Below, one piece after another: positions 1 to 8,927 of a stretch of 64,000 bases of DNA. The stretch is taken from contig SFQZ01000005.1 in NCBI GenBank assembly GCA_004562915.1, positions 62,001-126,000 of the forward strand, written 5' to 3'. The position numbers were made by a program, and so were the translations under genes. The number at the start of each line of letters is the position of its first letter. The stretch's first letter is position 1. The stretch comes from a bacterium. Its GTDB lineage: Bacteria > Bacillota_A > Clostridia > Lachnospirales > Lachnospiraceae. The notes under the pieces were generated by a model. It had not been told where the DNA came from and did no database searches. It saw only the letters and a program-made list of their open reading frames with translations.

Positions 1-862
1 AGCAACAACAAATGGCATCTCCCGGCTGGAGTTCTTCTCTGCTGATTTCCTGTCCATGCAGAGCAAAATTGTTGGCATTCAGATCCGCACCAAAATCATA
101 TCCATTCTGTGTATAAGCATACATTAGAAGCCCGGAACAATCCACGCCGCCGTCAGCAGGTCCGTTGCCGCCCCAGATATACTGAGCATCCAGAAGCGAC
201 AAAGCCGTTTTGCACACATCACTTTCTTTCACCGTAACCGTACATACAGCCTTTGCATCTCCCAGCTTTGCCGTAATCTGTGCTGTGCCTTCTCCTATAG
301 CCGTAATCTTTCCACGGAAAACTTCTGCGACCTGCGGATCGGAACTGCTCCAGCGAACAGCTTTCCACCGGGTTGTATCTGTCGGCTGACAATTCGTCAC
401 AAGGTTTGCTGTTTCACCTGCCAGTAGAGAAATGGATTCCTTATTAAGTGTTATACTTTTCAGTGGAATCGTTTTTTCTTTCTGAATAGAAGTATCTTTT
501 TTCCCTTCTTCATCCACCCAGATATTTCCTACCCAGGTACCGGCCAGCATTCTTCCGTCCGTTCCCACATAATAATCCTTTATCCACTGACTGGCCGCCA
601 TTTGGCCGTTCTCATTAAAATAATACCAGCCATCATCAATCTTTTGCCATCCACTTACACAGTAACCGCTATCATCAAAATAATACCATTTTTTATCCAC
701 TTGTTTCCATTGCCACTCGGCATAGATCCCATCGTCTTCCTGATACTTCCATCCCTGATCGGTCTTCGTCCATTCTGCTGCCTGTACCGGTACAGCTGAC
801 ACAGAAAGAACTGCCGAAATCCCCAGAATGAAAAGTCCTGTATATATCTGTTTAATACTCAA
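1..862 (-). CDS. Secreted cell-wall hydrolase, NlpC/P60 type (3' end outside window)
   Basis: Read leftwards from a TTG start (860-862) with an AAGGAG ribosome binding site about 7 bases upstream. The protein begins with a signal peptide (MSIKQIYTGLFILGISA, cleavage probably after VQA). Next come aromatic choline-binding-like cell-wall repeats (GWYYFNENGQ, KWYYFDDSG), about residues 30-110. A Big_2 immunoglobulin-like domain follows (ITLNKESISLLAGE to AVCTVTV, about 125-215). The start of an NlpC/P60 peptidase contains the catalytic-cysteine motif VDCSGLLMYAY. The window edge removes the catalytic His and the C-terminus. NlpC/P60 enzymes usually cut the D-Glu to diamino-acid bond of peptidoglycan stem peptides; substrate and role (autolysin, separation or toxin-like) are inferred. 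No partner gene is visible. Confidence 0.85.
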   Translation of the reverse strand, partial: MSIKQIYTGLFILGISAVLSVSAVPVQAAEWTKTDQGWKYQEDDGIYAEWQWKQVDKKWYYFDDSGYCVSGWQKIDDGWYYFNENGQMAASQWIKDYYVGTDGRMLAGTWVGNIWVDEEGKKDTSIQKEKTIPLKSITLNKESISLLAGETANLVTNCQPTDTTRWKAVRWSSSDPQVAEVFRGKITAIGEGTAQITAKLGDAKAVCTVTVKESDVCKTALSLLDAQYIWGGNGPADGGVDCSGLLMYAYTQNGYDFGADLNANNFALHGQEISREELQPGDAICCC

Positions 863-988
863 TTTCTCACTCCTTGTCTTTCTATTCCAAAAGAAACAAT
901 TTATTCTGCTAATTATAACACCAAGTGGATGCATTTACGAGAAATTTTTGATATACTAAGGAAAATATATGGAAATGAGGTGAATTTT

Positions 989-1159
989 TTGCTTACCTGT
1001 GACTATAAAGTTCTCACCATCGACGGAGATTATGCCCACCTGCAGCGTACTGACATCCCGGAAGAAGAGCCAAAGCTGGTGGCCCGTGCCCTGCTTCCTC
1101 CGGAAATCTATGAAGGATGTCTTCTCCATTACGAAATGCTGCAATACGAAATGAAGTAA
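989..1159 (+). CDS. Small conserved protein, DUF3006-like
   Basis: A 56-residue protein starting at TTG 989, preceded by GAGGTG six bases upstream. The same frame is open back to an ATG at 929, but that ATG has no ribosome binding site. The core IDGDYAHL, then VARALLPPEIYEGCLLHYE, resembles small DUF3006-type proteins (a hydrophobic strand, a negatively charged turn, LPP and EG motifs). It has no signal peptide or membrane segment and is probably cytosolic. Function is unknown. It stands alone between the divergent cell-wall hydrolase and the convergent ABC binding protein and ends at a shared hairpin. The family call rests on motif resemblance only. Confidence 0.6.
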   Translation: MLTCDYKVLTIDGDYAHLQRTDIPEEEPKLVARALLPPEIYEGCLLHYEMLQYEMK

Positions 1160-1168
1160 ATAAACGTT

Positions 1169-1195
1169 CAGAGGACGGCTGTTGACCGTCCTCTG
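1169..1195. terminator. Hairpin between convergent genes
   Basis: A ten-base perfect stem, CAGAGGACGG paired with CCGTCCTCTG, with a 7-base loop. It sits between the 56-aa gene (+) and the ABC binding-protein gene (-). T-rich sequence follows only weakly on either strand, so it is probably a bidirectional terminator. Confidence 0.6.
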
Positions 1196-1224
1196 ATTCG
1201 CAATCATTTATCCGTAAATATTTT

Positions 1225-2238
1225 TTACTTTTTCATGGCTTTTTCGGCATATTCTGTCGTAACCAGTTTCTCATACTCTGCTCTCTTCTCCAGTTCTCCC
1301 GCACTTTCCAAAATGTCCTGTAAAAGTTCAAATCCTGCTTTTTCAAATACCAGATTCTCTTTCCAGGTATCCTGTTCCTGATATCTTTTTACAATTGCAG
1401 TGACTGTCTCCAGATCATTTTCCTCAAACTGCGGTTTGATCACTTTGGCAATCTCTTCCGAAGAATGACTATTGACATAATCCAAACCTTTTTGCAGTGC
1501 GTTGGTAAATTTCTGGATGATGTCGGGATGTTTTTCCATATAACTGCTCTTTGCGCTGTAGGAGGTATAGGGCACATAACCGGAATCCACACCACAGGAG
1601 GCAACTACATAGCCCACCCCTTCCTGTTCAAGCGCAGTGGCTGATGGTTCAAACTCTATGGTAAAGTCACCCTGCCCGCCTGAAAATGCCGCTGCGGTGG
1701 AACCAAAGTCAATACTCTGGTTGATGTTCATGTCTGCAGTCGGATCAAGACCGTTCTGTTTCAAAATATACTCAAAAACCATCTCCGGCATACCACCTTT
1801 TCGCCCACCCAGTATATTCTTTCCTTTCAGATCACTCCACTGGAAATCCGGCATTTCCTCTCTGGCCACCAAAAAGTTTCCGGCTCTCTGCGTTCCCTGT
1901 GCAAAATTCACCACCGGGTCATTGGCGCCTTCCAGATATGCATAAACCGAAGCCTCAGCCCCCATAAATCCAATCTGAGCATCGCCGGATATGACAGCAG
2001 CCATGGTTTTATCCGCACCATATCCTGTTACCAGTTCCAGATCTATGCCTTCTTTTTCAAAATATCCATTTTCGATAGCAACGTACTGAGGGGCATAAAA
2101 GATAGAGTGCGCCACCTCATTCAATGTTACTTTTTCCAGTTTCTCACTTTCTCCTTTTCCTGTCTCATTTCCGCATCCTGCAAATCCCGTACATGCCAGA
2201 ACTGCCACCAGACCGATTGCTGTCAGTTTCTTTTTCAT
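1225..2238 (-). CDS. ABC transporter substrate-binding lipoprotein, SsuA/ThiY/NMT1-like
   Basis: 337 residues from ATG 2238, which has GGGAGG six bases upstream; the open frame extends to 2262 without ribosome binding support. The N-terminus is a lipoprotein signal (KKKLTAIGL, then lipobox FAGC), so the protein should be anchored outside the membrane by a diacylglyceryl-Cys. The opening motif SIFYAPQYVAIENGYFEKEG is typical of the nitrate/sulfonate/taurine/HMP family (NMT1, PF09084), as is the later KGKNILGGRKGGMP. No permease or ATPase gene is adjacent, so partners must be elsewhere or the gene is an orphan. The substrate cannot be read from sequence; a thiamine precursor (HMP), sulfonate or nitrate-like anion are the family options. 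Confidence 0.85.
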   Translation of the reverse strand: MKKKLTAIGLVAVLACTGFAGCGNETGKGESEKLEKVTLNEVAHSIFYAPQYVAIENGYFEKEGIDLELVTGYGADKTMAAVISGDAQIGFMGAEASVYAYLEGANDPVVNFAQGTQRAGNFLVAREEMPDFQWSDLKGKNILGGRKGGMPEMVFEYILKQNGLDPTADMNINQSIDFGSTAAAFSGGQGDFTIEFEPSATALEQEGVGYVVASCGVDSGYVPYTSYSAKSSYMEKHPDIIQKFTNALQKGLDYVNSHSSEEIAKVIKPQFEENDLETVTAIVKRYQEQDTWKENLVFEKAGFELLQDILESAGELEKRAEYEKLVTTEYAEKAMKK

Positions 2239-2368
2239 CATGACCTCCCAGATATAATTCATGATAATAAGATATGTACCTTCAGCGAAAATGGTTCAAA
2301 ATCTGTATCAGATAATCTGACTGAATGCATATGCAAATGACACATTCCACATATCGTCAGCAGATTAC

Positions 2369-2414
2369 AAACGGGACAAGCAGATATCCATAAGAACCTC
2401 TACATGTCCCGTTT
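2369..2414 (-). terminator. Hairpin after kdpE
   Basis: The stem AAACGGGACA/TGTCCCGTTT (2369-2378 with 2405-2414) lies just past the kdpE stop codon. The loop is long, about 26 bases, and there is no strong U-run. Likely the end of the trkH-trkA-kdpDE transcript. Confidence 0.5.
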
Positions 2415-2417
2415 CTT

Positions 2418-3116
2418 TTATTCTACCCTGATCATCCGATATCCCACGCCCACATGGGTCTGAATATACTGAACCGAGTCTGAATATTTCTCCAGTTTTT
2501 TACGAAGTGTAGCCATAAACACTCTTAACGAAGCCACATCATTCTCCCAGCTATGTCCCCAGATATTCTGGGTGATAAATGTATGAGTCAATACTTTTCC
2601 CACATTCCTTGAGAGCAGACACAATAGCTTATATTCGATCGGCGTCAAATGAAGCTCTTCTTCTCCCATATAGGCGCATCCGGCAGAATACTCAATCCGG
2701 AGTTTCCCATTCACAAATACGGAAGAAATTATCGAATCTCCCTGCACAGCTGCCAGCCGTCTCTCAGTGACCCTGAGTCTGGCTAAAAGTTCTTCCACAG
2801 AAAAGGGCTTAGTCAGATAGTCATCCGCTCCCGCATCCAGCGCCTCTACTTTGTCTGTATCTTCACTTCTTGCGCTGAGTACAATAATCGGTACATTGGA
2901 CCAGGTACGAATTTTTTTGATTACTTCCATCCCGTCCATATCCGGAAGTCCCAGATCAAGTAATATAATATCCGGATTATGAGAAGAAGCCTCAAGAATG
3001 GCAGTCTCACCGTTCATGGCAGTCAGATATCTATAATCATGCGCTTTCAGAGTCGTTATCATAAGATTCTGAACCGGCTTATCATCCTCCACCACCAAAA
3101 TCAATGTCTTATTCAT
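2418..3116 (-). CDS. kdpE: KdpE-type response regulator (OmpR/PhoB family)
   Basis: 232 residues from ATG 3116; the longer open frame to 3161 lies inside kdpD. The receiver domain has the acidic pair ED(D) at 10-12, the phosphoacceptor Asp54 in ILLDLGLPD and Lys in LTKPFS. The C-terminal winged helix ends with the typical VGVGYRMI. It overlaps the kdpD stop by 8 bases, so the two are translationally coupled. In other bacteria KdpE activates the high-affinity kdpFABC K+ pump, but no kdpFABC is present here. The upstream trkH and trkA genes are the obvious candidate targets (inference). Confidence 0.9.
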   Translation of the reverse strand: MNKTLILVVEDDKPVQNLMITTLKAHDYRYLTAMNGETAILEASSHNPDIILLDLGLPDMDGMEVIKKIRTWSNVPIIVLSARSEDTDKVEALDAGADDYLTKPFSVEELLARLRVTERRLAAVQGDSIISSVFVNGKLRIEYSAGCAYMGEEELHLTPIEYKLLCLLSRNVGKVLTHTFITQNIWGHSWENDVASLRVFMATLRKKLEKYSDSVQYIQTHVGVGYRMIRVE

Positions 3117-5979
3117 GTAAATCAACCTCCTCCGTCGGCAATGAAAATGTAAATACCGCACCGTGCGGAATATTATCAGTAAGTTTCAGTTCGCCTCCAT
3201 GAGCCGTTACAATCGACTTGCAAAGAGACAATCCAAGCCCCAGGCTGCGTCTGCTGTCAGCAATACTTTTTGCTCCGCTGTAGAACATCTCAAACACAAG
3301 GAACTTCATATCGTCCGGGATTCCCGGTCCGTCATCTGTGATACGGACCATTGCCTTATTTCCCTGTTTTTCTGTTGTTATCTGTATTGTTGAACCCTGC
3401 TGCGTATACTTGATCGCATTATCCACGATATTGATAATCACCTGAATAATCAATCTGGCATCCATTTTTACCAATATAAAATCCTCAGATGGCTGAAAGC
3501 AGATCTTATGTTCTGTCTTTTTTCTGCTAATATGCTGCAGTGCCTCCGCAACAACTTCATCCAGCAGTTCTGTAGACAGACGAATATTCAGTTTCCCCTC
3601 CTCTATTTTTGTTATGGAAAGAAGATTTTCCACAAGGTTGATCAGCCACATGGAATCATCATAGATGTCCGAATATAACTGTTTCTTGGTTTCCGCATCA
3701 AACTTTTCCCCATTTGACAGCAGATTACTGGCATTACCGGAGATGGATGTCAGCGGCGTTCTCAGATCATGAGAAATCGAACGGAGCAGATTGGCCCTTA
3801 ACTGTTCTTTTTGCGCCAATAAAGCCGCCTCCGCCTTTTCCCTGGCATTTTTCTCATTTTCCAAGGCCAGTGCACATTCACCCAATATGGACAACAGGAT
3901 ACTGTTTTCAAAAGAATCCAGTGGCTTTTTGTCAATCACAATCCCTACAACACCGTATACTGCATTACTTGTCCGAATAGACAGATACAGACATCTGGAA
4001 TCACAAAGGGTATCCGTGGTTGCTCCTGCATGTTTGTTATTCTTTACTACCCATTCTGCAACCGTCCGTTCTTTATCCGATAAATACTTCTCACCGGATG
4101 TTTCTCCATTGATTGAGAAAAATCGAGGCTCTAAGAGTATGTCGCCATCCACAAGGTAAATCACCATATCTCTGTCCAGCAGCTTAATCAGCTGTGTGGC
4201 CGTTATCGTAATAATCTGTTCTCTTTTCTTAATTCCTTCCAACAGCTGACTGGTATCAAACAATATTTTTGTACGATAAGCCGACTGGGCCGCCTGTTTG
4301 GCCTGACGTTTTAACTGAATGGCCAGAGAACCGGTCAAAAAAGCTGCTACAAACATAGTAACAAATGTGACCGGGTAATCTTTTTCATAGGCAAGCAATG
4401 TATATCTTGGTTCCGTAAATAAGAAATTGAACACAAAGACACTGATAATGGAAGAAATCAGACTGTACATCCGATGTGTGGTAATCACCGATGTAATAAG
4501 TACGCACAAAATATACACCATGATAATATTGGCTTCACTCATACCTAGTTTCCAAAAACCATAACCGATCAAGGAAGCGATAAGGATCATTCCGATACTT
4601 TTTATGGTATCATTTATATTCAGCAAATGCTCCGACTGTCTGCTTTCCTTTTTGGCCCTGTAAACCATCTCTGAAGTACTATCCGGAATAATATGAACAT
4701 CCAGGTTCGGAGCCTGCGCAATCAATTTCTCCGTCAAAGTTGGTTTTCCAAAGATAAATTTTTTCGTAGCCGTACTTCTTCCGATTACTATTTTAGAAAC
4801 ACCGGACAATCTGGCAAATTCAGCGATCTGAAATGAAACATCTTCTCCATAGACCGTCTCAATTTTCGCTCCCAACTGCTGGGCTAACCGCATATTGCTT
4901 CGAAGTCTTTTTTTATTTTCCTCATCCATCATGGCAAAATCCGAAGTTTCCACATATAAAGCAGTAAAAGAACCTCGAAAGGCTTTCGCCATACGGGCAG
5001 CCGTACGGATAATCTTCATATTGGACGGTGCCGGTGACAGGCAGACCAGTATATGTTCATCTGTATGATAATCACCACCTGTCTTGATCCTTGCCTCCTC
5101 CGAGAGCATATTGATGCGATCCGCGCATCTGCGCAGTGCGATTTCCCGCAATGCAGTCAGCTTCTTAATCTGCTGAAAATCCGTTTCCGCCATTTCAACC
5201 GGTTGTAGCCGTTCCAACAATTCCTGCGGTTCTATATCGATCAGTTCCACTTGGGACGCATTGTCAAAAACAAAATCCGGTACCCTGTCCCTGACCATGA
5301 TTCCGGTAACTGCAGTTACCATATCATTCAGGCTTTCAATGTGCTGCACATTGACTGTTGTATAAACATCGATTCCTGCTTTCAGCAGTTCTTCCACATC
5401 CTGATAGCGCTTTGCATGGCGACACCCCTGCGTATTCGAGTGCGCCAGTTCATCCACAAGAATCAGTGTGGGGTTTCTCCGGATTGCTGCATCCAGATCA
5501 AACTCTTTTTGTTCCGTTCCGTCCTGTTTTATCACAAGGTTTGGGATCTGTTCCAAACCATAAAGGAGCTCAGCGGTCTGCTTCCGGTCATGCGTATCCA
5601 CATATCCCGCGACCACATCAATCCCTCTTTGTTTCGCCGCATGGGCTGCCTGCAGCATGGCGTAGGTCTTCCCTACTCCTGATGCATAGCCAAAAAATAT
5701 TTTCAAATGTCCTCTGCCCTTTTCCGGTTCTTTTGCAGAAATCTCCTGCTGCGGATGTTTTGGGCTTTGGCAGTTCTCTTCTCTATCACTATTTTCCGTC
5801 AGATATCTGAAATCAGCTTCAGGATTTTCATAAACAGCCTGCATGATCTCTTCACCACTGTCTGGAGCGTATTCCCGCTGATTTTGGATTCCTTCCAGAA
5901 AAGCATCCAGTTTCTCCATAATGATAAAACCTGTGCCTCCTATTACCAGAAAAGCCAATAACAACGCAATCGTTTCCAT
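3109..5979 (-). CDS. kdpD: KdpD-type K+/turgor sensor histidine kinase with an extra N-terminal membrane segment
   Basis: 956 residues. Residues 3-21 form a hydrophobic segment, followed by about 65 polar residues before the usual KdpD start. The KdpD sensor domain has a Walker A motif, GYASGVGKT, at 97-105. A UspA-like domain follows (HILVCLSPAPSN to HIIPDS), then four closely packed membrane helices (DUF4118, from SIGMILIASLIGYG), a GAF-like region, a HisKA domain with phosphorylated His737 in SISHDLRTPL, and a HATPase domain with DDGPGIPDD and GLGLSL. KdpD normally senses K+ limitation, and in Firmicutes its UspA domain can bind c-di-AMP. The N-terminal membrane extension is unusual. It is the third gene of trkH-trkA-kdpD-kdpE, 24 bases after trkA. 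Confidence 0.9.
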   Translation of the reverse strand: METIALLLAFLVIGGTGFIIMEKLDAFLEGIQNQREYAPDSGEEIMQAVYENPEADFRYLTENSDREENCQSPKHPQQEISAKEPEKGRGHLKIFFGYASGVGKTYAMLQAAHAAKQRGIDVVAGYVDTHDRKQTAELLYGLEQIPNLVIKQDGTEQKEFDLDAAIRRNPTLILVDELAHSNTQGCRHAKRYQDVEELLKAGIDVYTTVNVQHIESLNDMVTAVTGIMVRDRVPDFVFDNASQVELIDIEPQELLERLQPVEMAETDFQQIKKLTALREIALRRCADRINMLSEEARIKTGGDYHTDEHILVCLSPAPSNMKIIRTAARMAKAFRGSFTALYVETSDFAMMDEENKKRLRSNMRLAQQLGAKIETVYGEDVSFQIAEFARLSGVSKIVIGRSTATKKFIFGKPTLTEKLIAQAPNLDVHIIPDSTSEMVYRAKKESRQSEHLLNINDTIKSIGMILIASLIGYGFWKLGMSEANIIMVYILCVLITSVITTHRMYSLISSIISVFVFNFLFTEPRYTLLAYEKDYPVTFVTMFVAAFLTGSLAIQLKRQAKQAAQSAYRTKILFDTSQLLEGIKKREQIITITATQLIKLLDRDMVIYLVDGDILLEPRFFSINGETSGEKYLSDKERTVAEWVVKNNKHAGATTDTLCDSRCLYLSIRTSNAVYGVVGIVIDKKPLDSFENSILLSILGECALALENEKNAREKAEAALLAQKEQLRANLLRSISHDLRTPLTSISGNASNLLSNGEKFDAETKKQLYSDIYDDSMWLINLVENLLSITKIEEGKLNIRLSTELLDEVVAEALQHISRKKTEHKICFQPSEDFILVKMDARLIIQVIINIVDNAIKYTQQGSTIQITTEKQGNKAMVRITDDGPGIPDDMKFLVFEMFYSGAKSIADSRRSLGLGLSLCKSIVTAHGGELKLTDNIPHGAVFTFSLPTEEVDLHE

Positions 5980-6003
5980 TATACCACCCCTGCCAAAATT
6001 TTG

Positions 6004-6651
6004 CTAAATATGAAAACATTTTTGTATGTCTTTATTTTTCCCTAACACCAAAAGTGCATCATCCGATGCAAAACAAGTATCCGGAGTAATGGTAAGCTCC
6101 ATTTTTCCATTTCTCTTCAGTGCCATAATATTAATATTATATTTTTGCCGGATATTGATTGCACCGACGGTTTTTCCAATCCAGAGTTCCGGTACTTCAA
6201 TTTCAAAAATCGCATAATCATTGTCCAGCTCAATATAGTCAAATATATGATCCGAGGTATAGCGGATTGCCGTCCATGTAGCAAGCTGCTTTTCCGGATA
6301 AACGATTTCATCCGCCCCGTTTCGAAGAAGAAATTTTGCCTGTACATCTCTGGCAGCCCTGGATACCACTTTCTTTGCACCCAGCTCTTTCAGTAATGAG
6401 GTGGTCTCTAAAGAACTCTGAAAATCATTTCCTATGGTAACGATACACACATCGTAATTACCCACTCCCAGAGAGCGAAGAAAGGCTTCATTCATACTAT
6501 CTCCGATCTGTGCATTTGTTACATAAGGCAGTGCCTCTTCCACCCGTTCTTCTCTTTTATCAATTGCCATTACTTCATGATTCAATTCATTCAGTTTTAT
6601 TGCAATATTTTTTCCAAATCTGCCTAATCCGATTAATAAAATTGATTTCAT
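6004..6651 (-). CDS. ktrA: Regulatory subunit of K+ uptake system (KtrA/TrkA)
   Basis: 215 residues, the usual length for a single-RCK KtrA rather than the doubled TrkA of proteobacteria. The N-terminal Rossmann fold has LLIGLGRFGKNIA (nucleotide binding) and AIDKREERVEEA; the TrkA_C domain begins near residue 135 (FEIEVPELWIGKTV). It should form a cytosolic ring under the TrkH/KtrB channel and gate it according to ATP/ADP or c-di-AMP. It starts 20 bases after trkH and is followed by kdpD after 24 bases, so all four genes are probably one transcript. Confidence 0.9.
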   Translation of the reverse strand: MKSILLIGLGRFGKNIAIKLNELNHEVMAIDKREERVEEALPYVTNAQIGDSMNEAFLRSLGVGNYDVCIVTIGNDFQSSLETTSLLKELGAKKVVSRAARDVQAKFLLRNGADEIVYPEKQLATWTAIRYTSDHIFDYIELDNDYAIFEIEVPELWIGKTVGAINIRQKYNINIMALKRNGKMELTITPDTCFASDDALLVLGKNKDIQKCFHI

Positions 6652-6671
6652 CCTGATTCCGTCCTTTCTCT

Positions 6672-8048
6672 CTAACCAACCGTAATTCTTTCTTTTGGAA
6701 GCCTTGATACATTTCTCTGTTTATTTGAAAGTGCCGCAAACACCAATGTCAGTCCTCCCACTCTTCCTAAAAACATAAGTAAAATCAAAATCAATCTTGA
6801 CAGGATACCCAGATGGGGTGTAATCCCCAATGTCAACCCTACCGTCCCAATTGCAGAAGCGGTCTCAAACAGACAGGTCAACATCGGCAATTGTTCAACG
6901 TAACTGATGATAATTCCTCCTGTCAGAAAGAACGTCAGATACATCAGCAAAACAGTTGCCGCATATTTCACGGTTCCTTCCTCTATCCTTCTTCCAAAGC
7001 ACTCCGTATCCTCTTTCTTCCTGAATACTGCAAATAGTGTCATAAATAATACTGCTGCAGTCGTTGTTTTCATACCCCCTGCAGTAGAACCAGGGGAACC
7101 TCCAATCAGCATCAGAAGAATCATGACTGTCTTTCCCGCTTCTGTAAATAATGTAAGATCTACCGTATTAAATCCCGCTGTCCTTGGAGTAACCGTCTGA
7201 AACAAAGCACCCCATATTTTTTCTCCTTTCGACAGATCATTCCAGACTGTTCTTCCAAATTCTCCAAAATAAAAAAGGAAAAAAGGAAATATAATCAAAA
7301 CTGCCGTCATTACCAGAATCACTTTACTTTGCATCCGATATTTCCTAAAATGTATTCCTTTGTACCTCACATCCTCCCATGTCAGAAACCCGATTCCACC
7401 TATAATAATCAAACCCATTATGATCATATTGATCCATCCATTGGCAACGTATCCGGTCAGCGAAGAAAATGGTTCCCTGTTTCCCATCAGATCAAATCCG
7501 GCATTACAGAATGCAGATATAGAATGAAATATTGCATACCAGATACCTTGCAGACCATCGCATTCTTTCCAGAAAACAGGCAGCATAAGTAACGCTCCCG
7601 TCAATTCGATCAGCAAAGTGGATCTAAATATAAATCCTGTCAGTTTTACAACTCCTCCCACACTGGGAGCTGCAATCGCCTCCTGCATGGTGCTTCTCTG
7701 CATCAGTCCGATTTTTCTCCCTGAGATAGCAGTCAGCGCTACCGCAATCGTAACCACCCCCATACCTCCCGTCTGAATCAGCAGTAAGATAATCAACTGT
7801 CCGAAACCTGACCAGTAAGTAGCCGTATCATGCACTACCAGACCCGTTACACAGGTAGCTGAGGTGGCTGTAAATAATGCATCCAAAAAAGAAGTGGCAT
7901 GACCACTTTTAGAAGAAACAGGAAGCATCAATAAAATGCTTCCCGCCAAAATCACAGATAAAAAACCAATTGTTATAACCTGAAACGAGGTCAATCGTTT
8001 TTTCCGGCGTAAAATAGATTTCATTTGTGTCACATCCAGCTTTCTCAC
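6672..8048 (-). CDS. ktrB: K+ channel subunit, TrkH/KtrB family
   Basis: 458 residues with the four-fold pore design. The four selectivity-filter loops are readable as TSATCVTGL, SAFCNAGFD, TPRTAGFN and ASAIGTVGL, each with the central Gly expected of Trk/Ktr/HKT channels. Multiple membrane helices flank them. The product should be the K+-conducting (often Na+-coupled) membrane subunit working with the RCK protein encoded next. The start is uncertain: GTG 8048 is given, while an ATG at 8024 begins MKSILRRKK; neither has a clear ribosome binding site. It is the first gene of the four-gene K+ operon. Confidence 0.9.
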   Translation of the reverse strand: MRKLDVTQMKSILRRKKRLTSFQVITIGFLSVILAGSILLMLPVSSKSGHATSFLDALFTATSATCVTGLVVHDTATYWSGFGQLIILLLIQTGGMGVVTIAVALTAISGRKIGLMQRSTMQEAIAAPSVGGVVKLTGFIFRSTLLIELTGALLMLPVFWKECDGLQGIWYAIFHSISAFCNAGFDLMGNREPFSSLTGYVANGWINMIIMGLIIIGGIGFLTWEDVRYKGIHFRKYRMQSKVILVMTAVLIIFPFFLFYFGEFGRTVWNDLSKGEKIWGALFQTVTPRTAGFNTVDLTLFTEAGKTVMILLMLIGGSPGSTAGGMKTTTAAVLFMTLFAVFRKKEDTECFGRRIEEGTVKYAATVLLMYLTFFLTGGIIISYVEQLPMLTCLFETASAIGTVGLTLGITPHLGILSRLILILLMFLGRVGGLTLVFAALSNKQRNVSRLPKERITVG

Positions 8049-8177
8049 TCATCTTTATGACGCCTTAATTATCTCTTTTACTATTTAAAGTTTGTATTAG
8101 AATATTCCGGATAATATTAAGAAAGCATAAAGATATTACTGTTCAAGTGCCACTATTCCGCCGGGGTTGTAATGTTG

Positions 8178-8206
8178 TTGACCTGTTGAATCGAAATTTG
8201 TATAAT
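8178..8206 (+). promoter_or_regulatory. Strong sigma-A-like promoter in the trkH-HD gap, reading right
   Basis: TTGACC (8178-8183), a 17-base spacer and TATAAT (8201-8206). It points away from trkH and towards the 3' end of the HD gene, so it drives neither annotated neighbour. The expected transcript starts near 8213. See the small ORF at 8238. Confidence 0.5.
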
Positions 8207-8237
8207 TATCAGAATTGCTTTATATGGAAAAGAAACT

Positions 8238-8297
8238 ATGAAGAAAACACCCATTTGTTGTAATCTTCAAACAAGTTCCTGTCCAAAAAGGTTCTAA
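8238..8297 (+). CDS. Possible 19-residue cysteine-rich peptide
   Basis: ATG 8238 to TAA 8297 encodes MKKTPICCNLQTSSCPKRF, with three Cys in 19 residues. It lies about 25 bases after the predicted start of transcription from the promoter at 8178-8206. The ribosome binding site is poor (GGAAAAG), so the transcript could equally be a non-coding or antisense RNA running into the 3' end of the HD gene. The 8049-8323 gap otherwise shows no recognisable gene and no clear c-di-AMP riboswitch for trkH. Confidence 0.2.
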   Translation: MKKTPICCNLQTSSCPKRF

Positions 8298-8323
8298 GAA
8301 ATGCTAATGAAATCACACCGACT

Positions 8324-8917
8324 TTAGACAGTTTTGGATATAAAACACTGATCGATATTTTTACCAATCTTATCTTCAAAATATTTCTTCAGTTCCAGAT
8401 TCTTATCCCATTTTTCCTGTGGATAACTGCCGTATCTGCGTTTTACGTCTCCCATCCGATCCTCGATCGTCATCACGCCCTCTGCTCCGGCAATGCTGTC
8501 ACAAAGCTGGATCAGACGGTCATAGTCATCATATTCGCATATCACAAGAGCCTCTTCCAATACTTTTTGCTGTTCTTCCGCAATATCAAATCTGCCAATA
8601 TACTCATGGATATTCTGAGTGCTGAAAGAATGAGTCAAACAGATTTTTGCCACATCGGGATAGCCCAATTTCATCATATAAACATATCCGTCATAGACAT
8701 GCCCCAGATGCTTTACACCAAATCTTCTTCCGATATCATGAAGCAATCCCAGAACATAAGCTTTCTCAGGATCCATATCACCACATGCCGCTGCTATTTT
8801 TTCCGCACACTCTGCCGCAACCCGGCAATGATTCACCCATGGACCAGGATTTAACGGTTCCGCTTCCTTCAATATCTGTTCTGCTTCTTTTCTGTCCGGC
8901 CAGTTTCTTTTACTCAT
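8324..8917 (-). CDS. HD-domain phosphohydrolase
   Basis: 197 residues, soluble. The metal-binding HD signature is visible: an upstream His (VNHCRVAAECAE), then GLLHDIGRR (the HD pair), a downstream His (LGHVYDGY) and a final Asp in QLCDSIAGAEG. HD proteins of this size hydrolyse nucleotides or other phosphoesters; no substrate can be assigned. It starts 10 bases after the stop of the spermidine-synthase-like gene with little ribosome binding sequence, suggesting coupled translation. Confidence 0.8.
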   Translation of the reverse strand: MSKRNWPDRKEAEQILKEAEPLNPGPWVNHCRVAAECAEKIAAACGDMDPEKAYVLGLLHDIGRRFGVKHLGHVYDGYVYMMKLGYPDVAKICLTHSFSTQNIHEYIGRFDIAEEQQKVLEEALVICEYDDYDRLIQLCDSIAGAEGVMTIEDRMGDVKRRYGSYPQEKWDKNLELKKYFEDKIGKNIDQCFISKTV

Positions 8918-8927
8918 ATATTATATA

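Noticed and set aside
8049..8323. Possible c-di-AMP (ydaO) riboswitch before trkH
   Set aside because: The conserved core sequences could not be found on either strand.
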